A DNA stretch of 58,643 bases, taken from assembly GCA_964404765.1 (NCBI GenBank), contig CAYOLL010000018.1, forward strand, positions 1 through 58,643. Direction: 5' to 3'. Origin of the DNA: CAYOLL01 sp964404765 [NCBI: uncultured Gemmatimonadota bacterium]. GTDB lineage: Bacteria; 4572-55. The translations under genes were made by a program, and so were the position numbers. The notes beneath the pieces are model-generated. The model ran no database searches and was not told where the DNA came from. It saw only the letters and a program-made list of their open reading frames with translations. This document shows, in pieces, positions 26,755-35,837 of this stretch (position 1 is the stretch's first letter; every line of letters begins with the position of its first letter).

Positions 26755-27518
26755 TCTTCTTCTCCTTGTTTTTTTTGGGTCGCTTGTTTCAGGCCGTTTT
26801 TTTCCAATTCGGCAAGTGTGGCAGAAGCTTCCTGGGCAAAAATTGTTTGTGGGGCTAAGATAATAACACGTTCCAAATATAATTGCGCATTTTCGAAATC
26901 ACCTTTAAGACCGTTTGCTATTCCGAGCAGCAGTAAAGTTCGGGGGTGATTGGGATCGAATTTGTAGGCGACTTGCAAATGGTGAAATGCCGCGGCTAAG
27001 TCGTCGGTTTTCAAACAGGCAAAGGCGGCATTAACATAGGCTTCGACAAAGGCGGGGTCATAGCCCTGGGCGGTTTCAAACATACGAAGCGCGTCGTTGT
27101 ACTCGCCGGACTGTAAAAATGTCATGCCCTTATTAAAATAAAAAACCGCTTGTCCGGCATCGTTACCGGCAGGATTTGTCGCCGCCGGGGTGCTTCGGAA
27201 CGAGTTCACCTTATCCTCGGCTAAATTTGTTGTCGCTATGTGCAAGTCCTGGTCTTCAAAATAGCGCAAGGCGATCCAAAACAAGTTCATTAATACAAAA
27301 ACAGCCACCAACCCGCTTAGTAAAAAAAGGATTATCTGGGGTGAACTCCGGCGCACTTCGGGGGCTAATTCCTGTGATGGCCTCAGGGCCTGCGCCATTT
27401 GCGCGGCTTTCTGATGGTCGGCCATTTGATTTTCAGCCATCTTTGCGTACCGTTTCAAGTCGGGCGATGGCGCCTCTGCGGATAGCGATGGATCTATCGG
27501 ATTAATCGGGTCTTGCAT
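26751..27518 (-). CDS. Membrane-anchored TPR protein
   Basis: 255 residues. A charged cytoplasmic N-terminus of about 65 residues is followed by one membrane segment (QIILFLLSGLVAVFVLMNLFWIAL). About 150 residues of TPR units come next (FYFNKGMTFLQSGEYNDAL, AYVNAAFACLKTDDL, LLLLGIANGLKGDFENAQ). It ends in a charged QKKQGEEE tail. It overlaps the phosphorylase start by 4 bases. Probably a scaffold facing the periplasm; no specific partner can be named. Confidence 0.8.
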   Translation of the reverse strand: MQDPINPIDPSLSAEAPSPDLKRYAKMAENQMADHQKAAQMAQALRPSQELAPEVRRSSPQIILFLLSGLVAVFVLMNLFWIALRYFEDQDLHIATTNLAEDKVNSFRSTPAATNPAGNDAGQAVFYFNKGMTFLQSGEYNDALRMFETAQGYDPAFVEAYVNAAFACLKTDDLAAAFHHLQVAYKFDPNHPRTLLLLGIANGLKGDFENAQLYLERVIILAPQTIFAQEASATLAELEKNGLKQATQKKQGEEE

Positions 27519-27631
27519 CCAACAAGCCTTTGCAGTATAGGCGTGTGCAAACGGTAATAAATTGCAAACTGTATTTTAACACTTTTTTGACCCTGCCGCA
27601 ATGTCAATTCATAGTCGCCCGTTTTCCAAAT

Positions 27632-27660
27632 AAAAAAAGCCGCCTATCGTTGGACGGCCT
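27632..27660 (-). terminator. Minus-strand terminator between divergent genes
   Basis: On the minus strand GCCGTCC, AACGAT and AGGCGGC form a stem followed by TTTTTTTA. It lies between the divergent TPR and M3-peptidase genes, where no minus-strand gene ends. The rest of the 414-base gap (27519-27932) holds no supported gene. Confidence 0.55.
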
Positions 27661-27932
27661 ATATAATTTATAATTTGGTAAATATCAAGAACCGACCAGA
27701 TTATTCCCGCGTGTGCGGAATTGTACACAAAAAACGCACGCAATTGCGAAAATCCGTCTGATTTGAGTTTCTTGGAAGACGCTTTTTTGTCATCGCAAAT
27801 CCGTTGCGTTTTGTCCGATATTTGTTTATGTTGTTTGCCGAAAAACTGTCTGCGCTGAATGTCCAAATCACCTTATTAACGTATCCAATCCCGACCGACG
27901 CGGTCATGGTCACTTATCAAATAGGAGCGCTC

Positions 27933-29960
27933 ATGAATCCCCTGTTAGAAACTTTCGATACACCGTATGAAACCGTGCCGTTTCACAAAATTCAGCCGGA
28001 GCATTTTTTGCCGGCGCTTAACGCCTCCATTGTCGCTGCCAAAGCTGAAATCGAGGCGCTTAAGCAGAATCCGGAAGCGCCGTCGTTTGAAAATACGATT
28101 GTGCGTTTGGAGGAAATTCCGGATCAATTCGGCCTGATTGCCGGTGTTTTTCATTCGCTGCGCATCTCGGAATCCAACGATGCGCTGCGCCAAATTATGG
28201 TCGAGTTTTCTAATCTGTCTACTGAATTTGGCAATGACATCAATTTGGACGACGCGCTTTTCCAGAGAGTTAAGGCGGTATACGATCAGCGGGAAGCGTT
28301 GCAATTGAACAGCGAGCAGACGCAATTGCTCGATAAAACCTACAAAAACTTTACGCGGAATGGCGCACTGTTAGCGCCGGCTGACAAAGAGAAATTGCGC
28401 CAATTAGACCAGGAGCTGGCCAGATTAGGGATGGATTTCGGCGAAAACGCCCGTCAATCACAAAAGGCGTTTGTCATGGAAATTGATAATGAAGCCGACC
28501 TGGACGGTTTGCCGGAAAGCGCCCGTCGAGCCGCGGCGGAAGCGGCCAAAAAGCGTGGCAAGCCCGACAGATGGATTTTTACGCTGGATCGCTCCAGCGT
28601 GGTGGCTTTTATGCGCTATTCCAGCCGCCGGCATCTGCGCGAGAAGATGTATCGGGCCAACACTGCCGTGGCCTATCAAGATGCCTTTGACAATCAAGAG
28701 AATCTTAAGATGATTATTACGCTGCGCCATCAGCGAGCCAGGCTGCTTGGCTATGCCACCCATGCCCATTTCGTGCTGGAAGAACGTATGGCGCAAAAGC
28801 CGGAAACGGTGATAAAGTTTTTAGATCAAATTGCCGCCGCCGCGCAACCGGCAGTCGCCGCCGAGCTGGAAGAGCTGCGCCAATTGCAAAAAAAGCTGGA
28901 TGGTATTGATGAGCTGCAAAAGTGGGACTTGTCCTATTACAGCGAAAAGTTGCGCCGGGAAAAATATGATCTTGACGAAAACCTGGTGCGTCCGTATCTG
29001 GAGCTGCAGCGGGTGTTGGACGGCGTTTTTACAATCAGCCGTATTCTATATGACCTGTCCTTTAAAAAGCTGACCAACATCCCGGTTTATCATCCGGATG
29101 TGCAAGTCTACGAAGTGCACGATGAGAAGCTTGACAAATATATGGGCCTGGTTTATTTGGACCTGTTCCCGCGTGACGGCAAAAAAAATGGCGCTTGGTG
29201 CGGTGATTTTAAAGCGCAGTGTGTCCGTAACGGCAAGGATCTGCGGCCCCATATCACCATTGTCGGGAACTTCACCGAACCCGTCAGCGGCCAACCCACT
29301 TTGCTGCCGTTGGATGAAGCCCGCACGGTTTTTCACGAATTCGGCCATGCGCTGCATCATTTGATGTCGGAATGTACTTATCAGACGGTTTCCGGCACTA
29401 ATGTCAAATGGGATTTTGTCGAGTTGCCGTCCAAGCTGATGGAAAACTGGCTGCGGGAAAAAGAATCGCTGGATATGTTTGCCGCGCACTACCAAACCGG
29501 CGAAAAAATGCCCGTGGAATTGCTGGAAAAACTGCAAGCCAGCTCGACCTTTGGCAAAGCCGACTTGATTATGCGCCTGGCCACCTACAGCTATCTGGAT
29601 CTGGCCTGGTATACGGCCGACCCAGCGACAATTACCGATGTTGCCGAATTTGAGAAGAATGTGCTCAAACCGTTTCAACTCCTGCCCGATGTGCCAAGTT
29701 CTACCATTAGCTGCTCGTTTTTGCACATCTTTCAGGGTGGCTATTCCGCCGGCTATTATAGCTATATGTGGTCGGAAGTGCTTGACGCCGAGGCATTTGA
29801 ACTTTTCAAAGAAAAAGGCATCTTCAGCAAAGAAGTGGCCGACAGCTTCCGCCATCACATTCTTTCCAAAGGCGGCACGGATGACCCGCGCTATATGTAC
29901 GAGCGCTTTCGCGGCAAAGTCCCGACGATTCAGCCATTCTTGAAGCGCGCCGGTTTATAA
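27933..29960 (+). CDS. M3-family zinc metallopeptidase (oligopeptidase A/Dcp type)
   Basis: 675 residues. The zinc-binding helix HEFGHALHH (H468-E-F-G-H472) is intact, and the third ligand Glu lies in WDFVELPSKLMENW. The N-terminal helical half starts NPLLETFDTPYETVPFHKIQPEHFLPAL, the typical M3A opening. C-terminal YSAGYYSYMWSEVLDAEAFELF and FRGKVPTIQPFLKRAGL are also family hallmarks. Cytoplasmic enzymes of this group degrade short peptides, including signal-peptide debris. ATG 27933 is preferred because AGGAG lies 6 bases upstream; the frame runs 43 codons further with no resemblance. prlC-like versus dcp-like cannot be decided. Confidence 0.93.
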   Translation: MNPLLETFDTPYETVPFHKIQPEHFLPALNASIVAAKAEIEALKQNPEAPSFENTIVRLEEIPDQFGLIAGVFHSLRISESNDALRQIMVEFSNLSTEFGNDINLDDALFQRVKAVYDQREALQLNSEQTQLLDKTYKNFTRNGALLAPADKEKLRQLDQELARLGMDFGENARQSQKAFVMEIDNEADLDGLPESARRAAAEAAKKRGKPDRWIFTLDRSSVVAFMRYSSRRHLREKMYRANTAVAYQDAFDNQENLKMIITLRHQRARLLGYATHAHFVLEERMAQKPETVIKFLDQIAAAAQPAVAAELEELRQLQKKLDGIDELQKWDLSYYSEKLRREKYDLDENLVRPYLELQRVLDGVFTISRILYDLSFKKLTNIPVYHPDVQVYEVHDEKLDKYMGLVYLDLFPRDGKKNGAWCGDFKAQCVRNGKDLRPHITIVGNFTEPVSGQPTLLPLDEARTVFHEFGHALHHLMSECTYQTVSGTNVKWDFVELPSKLMENWLREKESLDMFAAHYQTGEKMPVELLEKLQASSTFGKADLIMRLATYSYLDLAWYTADPATITDVAEFEKNVLKPFQLLPDVPSSTISCSFLHIFQGGYSAGYYSYMWSEVLDAEAFELFKEKGIFSKEVADSFRHHILSKGGTDDPRYMYERFRGKVPTIQPFLKRAGL

Positions 29961-29999
29961 TAAGGAATAGAGCACGCGGGGAGAGGCGAACGCGATTAT

Positions 30000-30040
30000 A
30001 AAAAGACCCGACGGATTATAAAAATCCGTCGGGTCTTTTT
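30000..30040. terminator. Bidirectional terminator after the M3 peptidase
   Basis: AAAAAGACCCGACGGAT and ATCCGTCGGGTCTTTTT are exact complements around a 7-base loop. It serves the plus-strand peptidase gene and the convergent minus-strand SDR gene. Confidence 0.92.
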
Positions 30041-30124
30041 ATATAGAGCGGTCGGAACCATGTGGTCGTAAAAAACAATATCGTATATCGTATAGCGTAG
30101 CCGATATTTTTTAGAGACAAGAAT

Positions 30125-31564
30125 TCAAACGCCTTGAACGCATTCTTCGCCCAAAAACAGTCGGGCATCACGGGTGATCGCCTCAACCATGTCGCTGAAA
30201 ATGAACTTATGCACCGGATATAGGCTGTACCAATAAAGCACACCCAGCAAGCCCCGGGGCGCAAACAGCGCTTTTTGAATTATTCGGGTGCCGTTATTTT
30301 CCGGGAAGACTTCCCATTGAATCCAGGCCTGGCCCGGCACACGCATTTCGGCGCGCAGTAGCAGCCGCCGGTGTTCGTCAATTTCTTCTACCCGCCAAAA
30401 ATCCAGCGCCTCGCCCGGCAAAAGCGCTGTGGGGTGCCGCCGCCCCCGTCGCAGACCGGGTCCGCCCGCCAGCTTGTCCAGCAGGCCGCGAATTTCCCAC
30501 GCCCAACGCCAGACTAACCAGCCGCGTTTTCCGCCCAGACTGCAAATGCTTTTGAAAACCGCTTCCGGCGGGTAGGCCGTGTGAATGGATCGCACTTCGC
30601 TAATCAAGCCTTCTTCGTCGGTAAGCGCGTAGGTGGGCCGGTCGCCTTGCGCACCGCTCCAGCGGGTCACCACATTGAGCTGGCGGATACGCTCCAGGGC
30701 CAGTTTGAGCGCTTGCCGGTAAGGCATCGGCTCAATGGTTGGGAAAATTTCACGGGCGCGGGTTGTGTCCGCCACAACAGGTTTGTTAATGCCCTCGATG
30801 AGCGGAATGGCCAGCGAGGCCGGAATAGGCGTCAGCAAGGTAAGCCAGCGGGCGGCAATGCGCGGCGGCAGGAATGGCGGGAAAAAAACAAAGCGGCGTT
30901 TCATCAGTTGCCGCTCATCCGCGTAGTCTTCAATCATTTGGCGAAAGGTCAGCCGATCCGATCCGACTTCGACCACGCCCAGCGGTTCGCGCTCGTACGC
31001 GGCCAGTAAGTATGACAGAATATCGCGAATGCCGATGGGTTGAACTTCGTTGCGCATCCAGGTAGGAGCCAAAAAGATAGGAATGCGCTGCGTCAAATAG
31101 CGCACTAATTCAAAGGAGGCCGAGCCGGAACCGATAATGGGGCCGGCGCGGAACTCGGTAGTCGGCAAGCTCTCACGCAGGACGCGCCCGACTTCGGCCC
31201 GGCTGCGCAGGTGATTTGACACCTTCAGACCGGCTGGCAGCAAGCCGCCTAAATAGATGACATGCTGCAGATGCCGCCCTGCATCGACAAAGTTGTGCAC
31301 AGCCAGGCGATCCAACTCAACAAAATCCGGGCCATGATACATGGAATGTATCAGATAATAGGCGGTATGGATGCCGGCCAGGGCTTTTTCTAATGTTTCC
31401 GGGCGGGTTAAGTCGCCCTCGCGAATTTCGACAGATTTTTCCCAGGGCCGGCCAACAATACGGCGGGTGTCACGGGCCATCACCGCTACGTTGTAGCCTT
31501 TTTCCAGCAAAGCCGGCACCAATCGCCCGCCAATATAGCCGGTTGCGCCAGTAACAAGGATCAT
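30125..31564 (-). CDS. NAD(P)-binding SDR-like protein with C-terminal DUF2867
   Basis: 479 residues. The N-terminal Rossmann fold has the dinucleotide loop VTGATGYIGGRLVPAL, then EGDLTRPETLEKAL and AYYLIHSMYHG, as in extended SDR/NDUFA9-like proteins. It lacks the canonical catalytic YxxxK (SNHLRSRAEVGRVLRE occupies that region), as is usual for this atypical group. From about residue 330 a DUF2867 domain follows (LPGEALDFWRVEEID, LRAEMRVPGQAWIQWEVF, GLLGVLYWYSLYPVHKFIF). The fusion is widespread in bacteria; its substrate is unknown to me. The gene is monocistronic, between a terminator and a short gene. Confidence 0.88.
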   Translation of the reverse strand: MILVTGATGYIGGRLVPALLEKGYNVAVMARDTRRIVGRPWEKSVEIREGDLTRPETLEKALAGIHTAYYLIHSMYHGPDFVELDRLAVHNFVDAGRHLQHVIYLGGLLPAGLKVSNHLRSRAEVGRVLRESLPTTEFRAGPIIGSGSASFELVRYLTQRIPIFLAPTWMRNEVQPIGIRDILSYLLAAYEREPLGVVEVGSDRLTFRQMIEDYADERQLMKRRFVFFPPFLPPRIAARWLTLLTPIPASLAIPLIEGINKPVVADTTRAREIFPTIEPMPYRQALKLALERIRQLNVVTRWSGAQGDRPTYALTDEEGLISEVRSIHTAYPPEAVFKSICSLGGKRGWLVWRWAWEIRGLLDKLAGGPGLRRGRRHPTALLPGEALDFWRVEEIDEHRRLLLRAEMRVPGQAWIQWEVFPENNGTRIIQKALFAPRGLLGVLYWYSLYPVHKFIFSDMVEAITRDARLFLGEECVQGV

Positions 31565-31657
31565 ACGCTTCTCCTGTCGGTCAAAAAAACGCGCCTGGGT
31601 TGCACGAGCTGTAAGGCGAGTACGCCAATAAGCCGAAACAGCGGAACGCGGAAGCGC

Positions 31658-31870
31658 CTATCGTTCCGTGCCGTGTTTGAATTTGCCGGTTATTTTGGCC
31701 ATAAAAAGCTGCGCGGCGTCCTGGTCAAGCCCGGTGATGCGGGCAAGGAATTTTTCCGCAGCCTGGTTTTTAAGGATCAAGACTTGTTTTCCGTGCCAAC
31801 AAATATGAACGACGCCGTTTTTATGCGCCCGATAGGTAAATACGCTTTCCGGTGAATGATGCTCGTACAT
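31658..31870 (-). CDS. Small conserved hypothetical protein
   Basis: 70 residues reading YRAHKNGVVHICWHGKQVLILKNQ and EKFLARITGLDQDAAQLFMAKITGKFKHGTER. I recall similar short proteins with a W-H-G-K-Q-V core and K-x-T-G-x-F-K-R-G end in many bacteria; their function is not known to me. The ribosome site before ATG 31870 is weak. It sits between the histidine kinase and the SDR gene on the same strand. Confidence 0.65.
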   Translation of the reverse strand: MYEHHSPESVFTYRAHKNGVVHICWHGKQVLILKNQAAEKFLARITGLDQDAAQLFMAKITGKFKHGTER

Positions 31871-31929
31871 AATTGCTCGGTCTCAATCTACTGTTAGACA
31901 TAAATTCGGGTGAACTTTTTCGACGATCA

Positions 31930-31962
31930 AAACCTGACGGGTTTCCAAAACCCGTCAGGTTT
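31930..31962. terminator. Terminator-like hairpin after the histidine kinase
   Basis: AAACCTGACGGGTTT, a 3-base loop and AAACCCGTCAGGTTT form a strong stem. The T-tract on either side is short. It is 45 bases past the histidine kinase stop. A similar hairpin follows brxC. Confidence 0.65.
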
Positions 31963-32006
31963 GAATTTACACAAATTTATGCCGAACAGCACTACAGTCT
32001 AACTGC

Positions 32007-34712
32007 CTATTTTTCGGTCCGAATAATCGGCAGGGTAAAGGTAAAAATGCTGCCGGCGTTGAGAATACTCTCGACCTTGACTTTGCCGCCGTGCGCCTCG
32101 ACATAACGCTTGACCACAAACAGGCCGTGCCCGATGCCGTCCGACACATCGATTTTGGCTTTGCGGATTTGATAAAAAGGCCGGAAGATATTGGAAAATT
32201 CGGTTTTGGGGATACCCACCCCGCTGTCCCGGACGGAAATAATGACATGACCGTAGTCGGTTGCCGCGCCATTAGTGGAGCTCTCATCCATATCAATCGT
32301 AAGTTCGATGGAAAGCCGGTCAGACGGAGAATATTTAATGGCGTTGCTGAGCAGATTTTCGGTCACTTTTTGGATGCGATCAGCATCAGCGCTGATATAA
32401 ACCTTGCCAAGTCGCTCCGATAAAAACGTGTTATATTCAAAAGCGCTGCTGCCATAACGATCCGTGATCATCAACTTAACCATGACATTAATATCATTCA
32501 ACATGTTGGTAAATAGCTCATGCGCATTAAGTTCGGTAAAGTTAAACTGCTCTCCTTCGCCTTCCAGCCGCGCCACAGACAGCAGCTCGTCCACCAATTT
32601 TAGCTCCCGTTGGGCCGACTTAATGATCTGCTTGAGAAACATTTTGCGATGTTCTTCGGAAACCTCGAAATCGAGCATCATTTCGGAATAACCGATAATT
32701 GGCGTCAAAGGCGTACGCAGTTCATGGCTGATGGCGTTGAGAAAGTGGGACTTGGCCCGCTCTAACTGCTGATATTCCGTTATATCGCGGAATACCAGCA
32801 CCATGCCCATCAGGTGACCGTCGGAATGATAAATCGGGGCCGAGTTTTCCGCCACCCAGTAAACGCCGCCGGTCCGCGAAATCAGCTGGGCATAATCTAC
32901 ATAGCTGATTTGATCTTTGGTCCGCAGCATCATTTCAAAGGGGTCGGAGCGGGCCTGCCCTGTTTTTTCAGAAATTGTACGGAAAACTTCGCCAATCGGC
33001 CGCCCTAAAGCGTCCATCTCGACCCAGCCGGTTAAATTTTCGGCTGATTTGTTAATCAGGACGATGCAACCCTGCATATCCGTGGATATAACGCCCTCGC
33101 CCAGGGATCGCAAAGTAACCGTCAGGCGTTCTTTTTCATGCGCCAAAGCGGCTTCGGCCATTTTTCGGTCGGTAATATCCTCGCAAATCGTAACAATACC
33201 GATTGGCTCACCGTCATCATCGACAACGGCGTCAGACCATAAATGCACCGGAAATAAGCTGCCGTCGCGACGGACGTTCGCGCTCTCACGTCGCCAACTG
33301 CTCATGCTTTTGACTTGCTCCCATTTTAACGAGCGCCGCGATTCGGATGGCGCAAAGACATGCGAATGACTGCCGGTTAATTCCTCGCGCGTATAGCCGT
33401 GCATTCTGGCGTCAGCCGGGTTGCTATAAATGATTCGTCCATTTATATCGGTAATCGTAACGCCGATTTGCATGGTTTCGACTGCTTTTTTTAGCTGAAG
33501 AAGCGTTTCCTTATCTTCTTTTTGGCGGGTAATATCTTCTTTAACAACAAGATAGTGGGTGATTTGGCCGTTTGTATCATGAATAGGCGTGATGAAAACC
33601 GATTCCCAATAGAGCTCGCCGTCTCTATGTTTATTGCGAATCTCGCCCCGCCAGTTATGACTGATGCCCAGCAATTCCGGCAGCTCATTGTTTTGCTGCG
33701 CTGGAATAGGCACCAGATTGAGAATGCTGCGGTACTGTCCTACAACATCATGCTTGGTGTAGCCGGTCCATTCCGTTATTTTCGGATTGATGTACTCAAT
33801 AATGCCATCGCGGCTCATGATAATCATGCCATTTGGGCTTTGCTCGATGGTTAGAGAGAGCTTACGAAGCTCGTCTTCGATGCGCCTGCGCTCCTGCATT
33901 TCTTGCTGAAGTTCACTTGCTTTGGTCTGTAGACGCGCTTCTAAATCATGACTACGCTCTTCCAGCTCCCTGCGCGCTTTTTGTAAATTGTCGACCAAAT
34001 CGCTAAACGAGCGCGACAGATAACCGATTTCTCCCCGCATTTCGTTCGAAGCAGGTGGGGATAAATCACCCCGGACAATTCGCTCCATCATCTCGATCGT
34101 CATGCGCAAAGGCCGGGTCACAATCGTGCTGATAATATATGCCCCAATAATGCCGATTAAAAAAATGACAGCGCAAAGATAAGCAATTGTTTGGCGGATT
34201 TTGGCGATCTGGATATGGGCTTCGTGCAAGGAAAAACCGATCCGCAACCAACCGATGGTGGACGGGGAAGTTTCCGGGGGCGATTTAATTGCGGTTTGGA
34301 TAACGTAGGTTTGACCGTCGCGAGAAAGACCTTCGGACTCACCGGCAAGCTCACCGGCAAGGCCGGCTAACTCGCCATGATGTTCTAAAAATGTGTCGCT
34401 ATTAACATTGCGAACGCTATAAAAAGCAAGATCGCTATCGCCTTTAATTTGGGCCAGCGCTCTTTCGCATGCTACCGGGTCTTTAGAAAAAAGTGAAGAA
34501 CCGACGCTAAATGCGGCCATATCGGCTATGCTGCGCGCCTTGGTCATCAGTGCGGAAATGACCTGTTTTTCCATCGCCGCCGGGAAGTAAATATAAATAA
34601 AGATCGAAATGAACCCGATGACGAGGGAAATCAATATCGTCAGGCGATTGCGGATCGTTAAAGAATCTCCGGTTTTACCGGTCTTATTTGATAAAGCGTT
34701 TATTTCATTCAT
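32007..34712 (-). CDS. Membrane sensor histidine kinase with HAMP and three PAS domains
   Basis: 901 residues. Membrane segment 1 is about 26-46. A periplasmic region of about 125 residues with a GELAGLAGELAGESEG repeat follows, then segment 2 (about 177-198), HAMP (TRPLRMTIEMMERIVRGDL) and a coiled coil. Three PAS domains follow (starting near IEQSPNGMIIMSRDG, METMQ-x-GVTITDINGRI and LRSLGEGVISTDMQG). The HisKA domain has phosphoacceptor H663 in FLNAISHELRTPLTP. The HATPase domain has the N box NLLSNAIKYSP, G1 RDSGVGIP and G2 GIGHGLFVVKRYVEAHGG. No response regulator is adjacent, so it is an orphan kinase. The signal is unknown; PAS domains may sense redox or small ligands. Confidence 0.93.
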   Translation of the reverse strand: MNEINALSNKTGKTGDSLTIRNRLTILISLVIGFISIFIYIYFPAAMEKQVISALMTKARSIADMAAFSVGSSLFSKDPVACERALAQIKGDSDLAFYSVRNVNSDTFLEHHGELAGLAGELAGESEGLSRDGQTYVIQTAIKSPPETSPSTIGWLRIGFSLHEAHIQIAKIRQTIAYLCAVIFLIGIIGAYIISTIVTRPLRMTIEMMERIVRGDLSPPASNEMRGEIGYLSRSFSDLVDNLQKARRELEERSHDLEARLQTKASELQQEMQERRRIEDELRKLSLTIEQSPNGMIIMSRDGIIEYINPKITEWTGYTKHDVVGQYRSILNLVPIPAQQNNELPELLGISHNWRGEIRNKHRDGELYWESVFITPIHDTNGQITHYLVVKEDITRQKEDKETLLQLKKAVETMQIGVTITDINGRIIYSNPADARMHGYTREELTGSHSHVFAPSESRRSLKWEQVKSMSSWRRESANVRRDGSLFPVHLWSDAVVDDDGEPIGIVTICEDITDRKMAEAALAHEKERLTVTLRSLGEGVISTDMQGCIVLINKSAENLTGWVEMDALGRPIGEVFRTISEKTGQARSDPFEMMLRTKDQISYVDYAQLISRTGGVYWVAENSAPIYHSDGHLMGMVLVFRDITEYQQLERAKSHFLNAISHELRTPLTPIIGYSEMMLDFEVSEEHRKMFLKQIIKSAQRELKLVDELLSVARLEGEGEQFNFTELNAHELFTNMLNDINVMVKLMITDRYGSSAFEYNTFLSERLGKVYISADADRIQKVTENLLSNAIKYSPSDRLSIELTIDMDESSTNGAATDYGHVIISVRDSGVGIPKTEFSNIFRPFYQIRKAKIDVSDGIGHGLFVVKRYVEAHGGKVKVESILNAGSIFTFTLPIIRTEK

Positions 34713-34942
34713 TCAGTGGGATCACACAGGGAGTTGAAAATCGAGTCTTTAGCCGTCGGTACAAAATTACACCCAACCATTTGCGTTATCCGCAAGAATC
34801 TTAACCGCATAGTTCACAACGTTTAGCATCCAAACGTTTTCCGCCGCGACGGGTCCGTTAGCATTGTCATGATACAATAATCCATCTTTCCTTCTTTTTC
34901 AATAAAAATAATGTGTCCTGACCATGTTATTCTTCGAACGGG

Positions 34943-35392
34943 CTATACGCCGGTATGCCCAAATCCGCCTGCCCCTCGGGCGGTTATCGCCAGCGCATCT
35001 ACAAACGCCCATTCGGCGCGCACAACCGCTTGGATAACCATTTGGGCAATACGATCGCCTCTTTGAATCATAAAGACTTCTCGCCCGTGATTAATCAAAA
35101 TAACCTGAATTTCCCCCCGATAATCGCTATCCACGGTGCCAGGCGCGTTGAGAATTGTTACGCCGTGCCGAAGCGCCAGACCGCTCCGTGGCCGAATCAT
35201 GGCCTCGTAGCCTTCGGGTAGCGCAATGGCAATCGCAGTCGGAACCGCGGTGTATTCACCCGACTTCAGACTTAGTGGCGTGGAGATCGCAGCCACCAAG
35301 TCCATCCCGGCGGCGCCGGGCGTCATATACTTCGGCGCCGGCAGTTCGCGGCCATGAACCAGTTGCATGATTGGAATTATTACAGTACTCAT
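34943..35392 (-). CDS. dut: Deoxyuridine 5'-triphosphate nucleotidohydrolase (dUTPase)
   Basis: 149 residues, standard trimeric dUTPase length. All five motifs are visible: [29 protein letters not shown] (catalytic Asp and base-specific Tyr), [10 protein letters not shown] and the C-terminal [10 protein letters not shown] arm. It hydrolyses dUTP to dUMP and diphosphate, keeping uracil out of DNA and feeding dTMP synthesis. It lies 230 bases upstream of the histidine kinase gene, with no terminator seen between them. Confidence 0.96.
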   Translation of the reverse strand: MSTVIIPIMQLVHGRELPAPKYMTPGAAGMDLVAAISTPLSLKSGEYTAVPTAIAIALPEGYEAMIRPRSGLALRHGVTILNAPGTVDSDYRGEIQVILINHGREVFMIQRGDRIAQMVIQAVVRAEWAFVDALAITARGAGGFGHTGV

Positions 35393-35449
35393 GGATACTA
35401 TCCTTTTTTTGTTTTTTAAAAATGACCCGTCACTTACTCAGATTTAGCC

Positions 35450-35690
35450 CCTGAATAATTCATAAACGCAAGAGACGCAAACGGCGCAAACGGCGCAACC
35501 GCTTGATTTGTTTTAAATTAGCTGAACTTTAAAAGATCGGGTTGTCTCACAATCCATTTTTCAGATATAAATTCGCAACTTGCGTCTTTAGCGTCAATTG
35601 CGACGTTTGCGTTAAGATTTGTGAATAATTCAAGAGCCGCAATAATGTACAAAAATAATGGCTTTGAGGCGTATCTTTAAATTCTTCAGG
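35450..35690. repeat. Dispersed palindromic element, CCTGAATTATTCA family, copy 2
   Basis: Begins CCTGAATAATTCA (35450-35462) and ends GGCGTATCTTTAAATTCTTC plus AGG, nearly the same end as copy 1. A nested inverted pair carries ACGCAAGAGACGCAAACGG against GCGACGTTTGCG and TGTGAATAATTCAAG. It fills the gap before the UPF0182 promoter. Confidence 0.65.
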
Positions 35691-35733
35691 TATCAGACCT
35701 CTCCGGCATTCCATAAATTATAATCGTTTTCCA

Positions 35734-35779
35734 TTGACAAAACAAGCTGCCTCTTATAGTGTACACTTCTAAAAGTGTA
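35734..35779 (+). promoter_or_regulatory. Promoter with overlapping inverted repeat before the UPF0182 gene
   Basis: TTGACA (35734-35739) and TATAGT (35755-35760) are spaced 15 bases, slightly short. Immediately after, TACACTT (35762-35768) and AAGTGTA (35773-35779) form a perfect 7-bp inverted repeat that would cover the start point, a plausible operator. Confidence 0.5.
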
Positions 35780-35837
35780 TATATTTTTGCATGACATAAG
35801 TAATGGTTTAAATTCTCATGAGTGAAAGGATTTGAAG

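Noticed and set aside
29046-29858. 270-codon minus-strand frame opposite the M3 peptidase
   Set aside because: It covers the complement of the zinc-binding region; composition is that of a shadow frame.
35818-35835. Five-codon leader frame ATG AGT GAA AGG ATT TGA before the UPF0182 gene
   Set aside because: Attractive as a translational coupler, but too short to distinguish from chance, and it contains the Shine-Dalgarno of the main gene.
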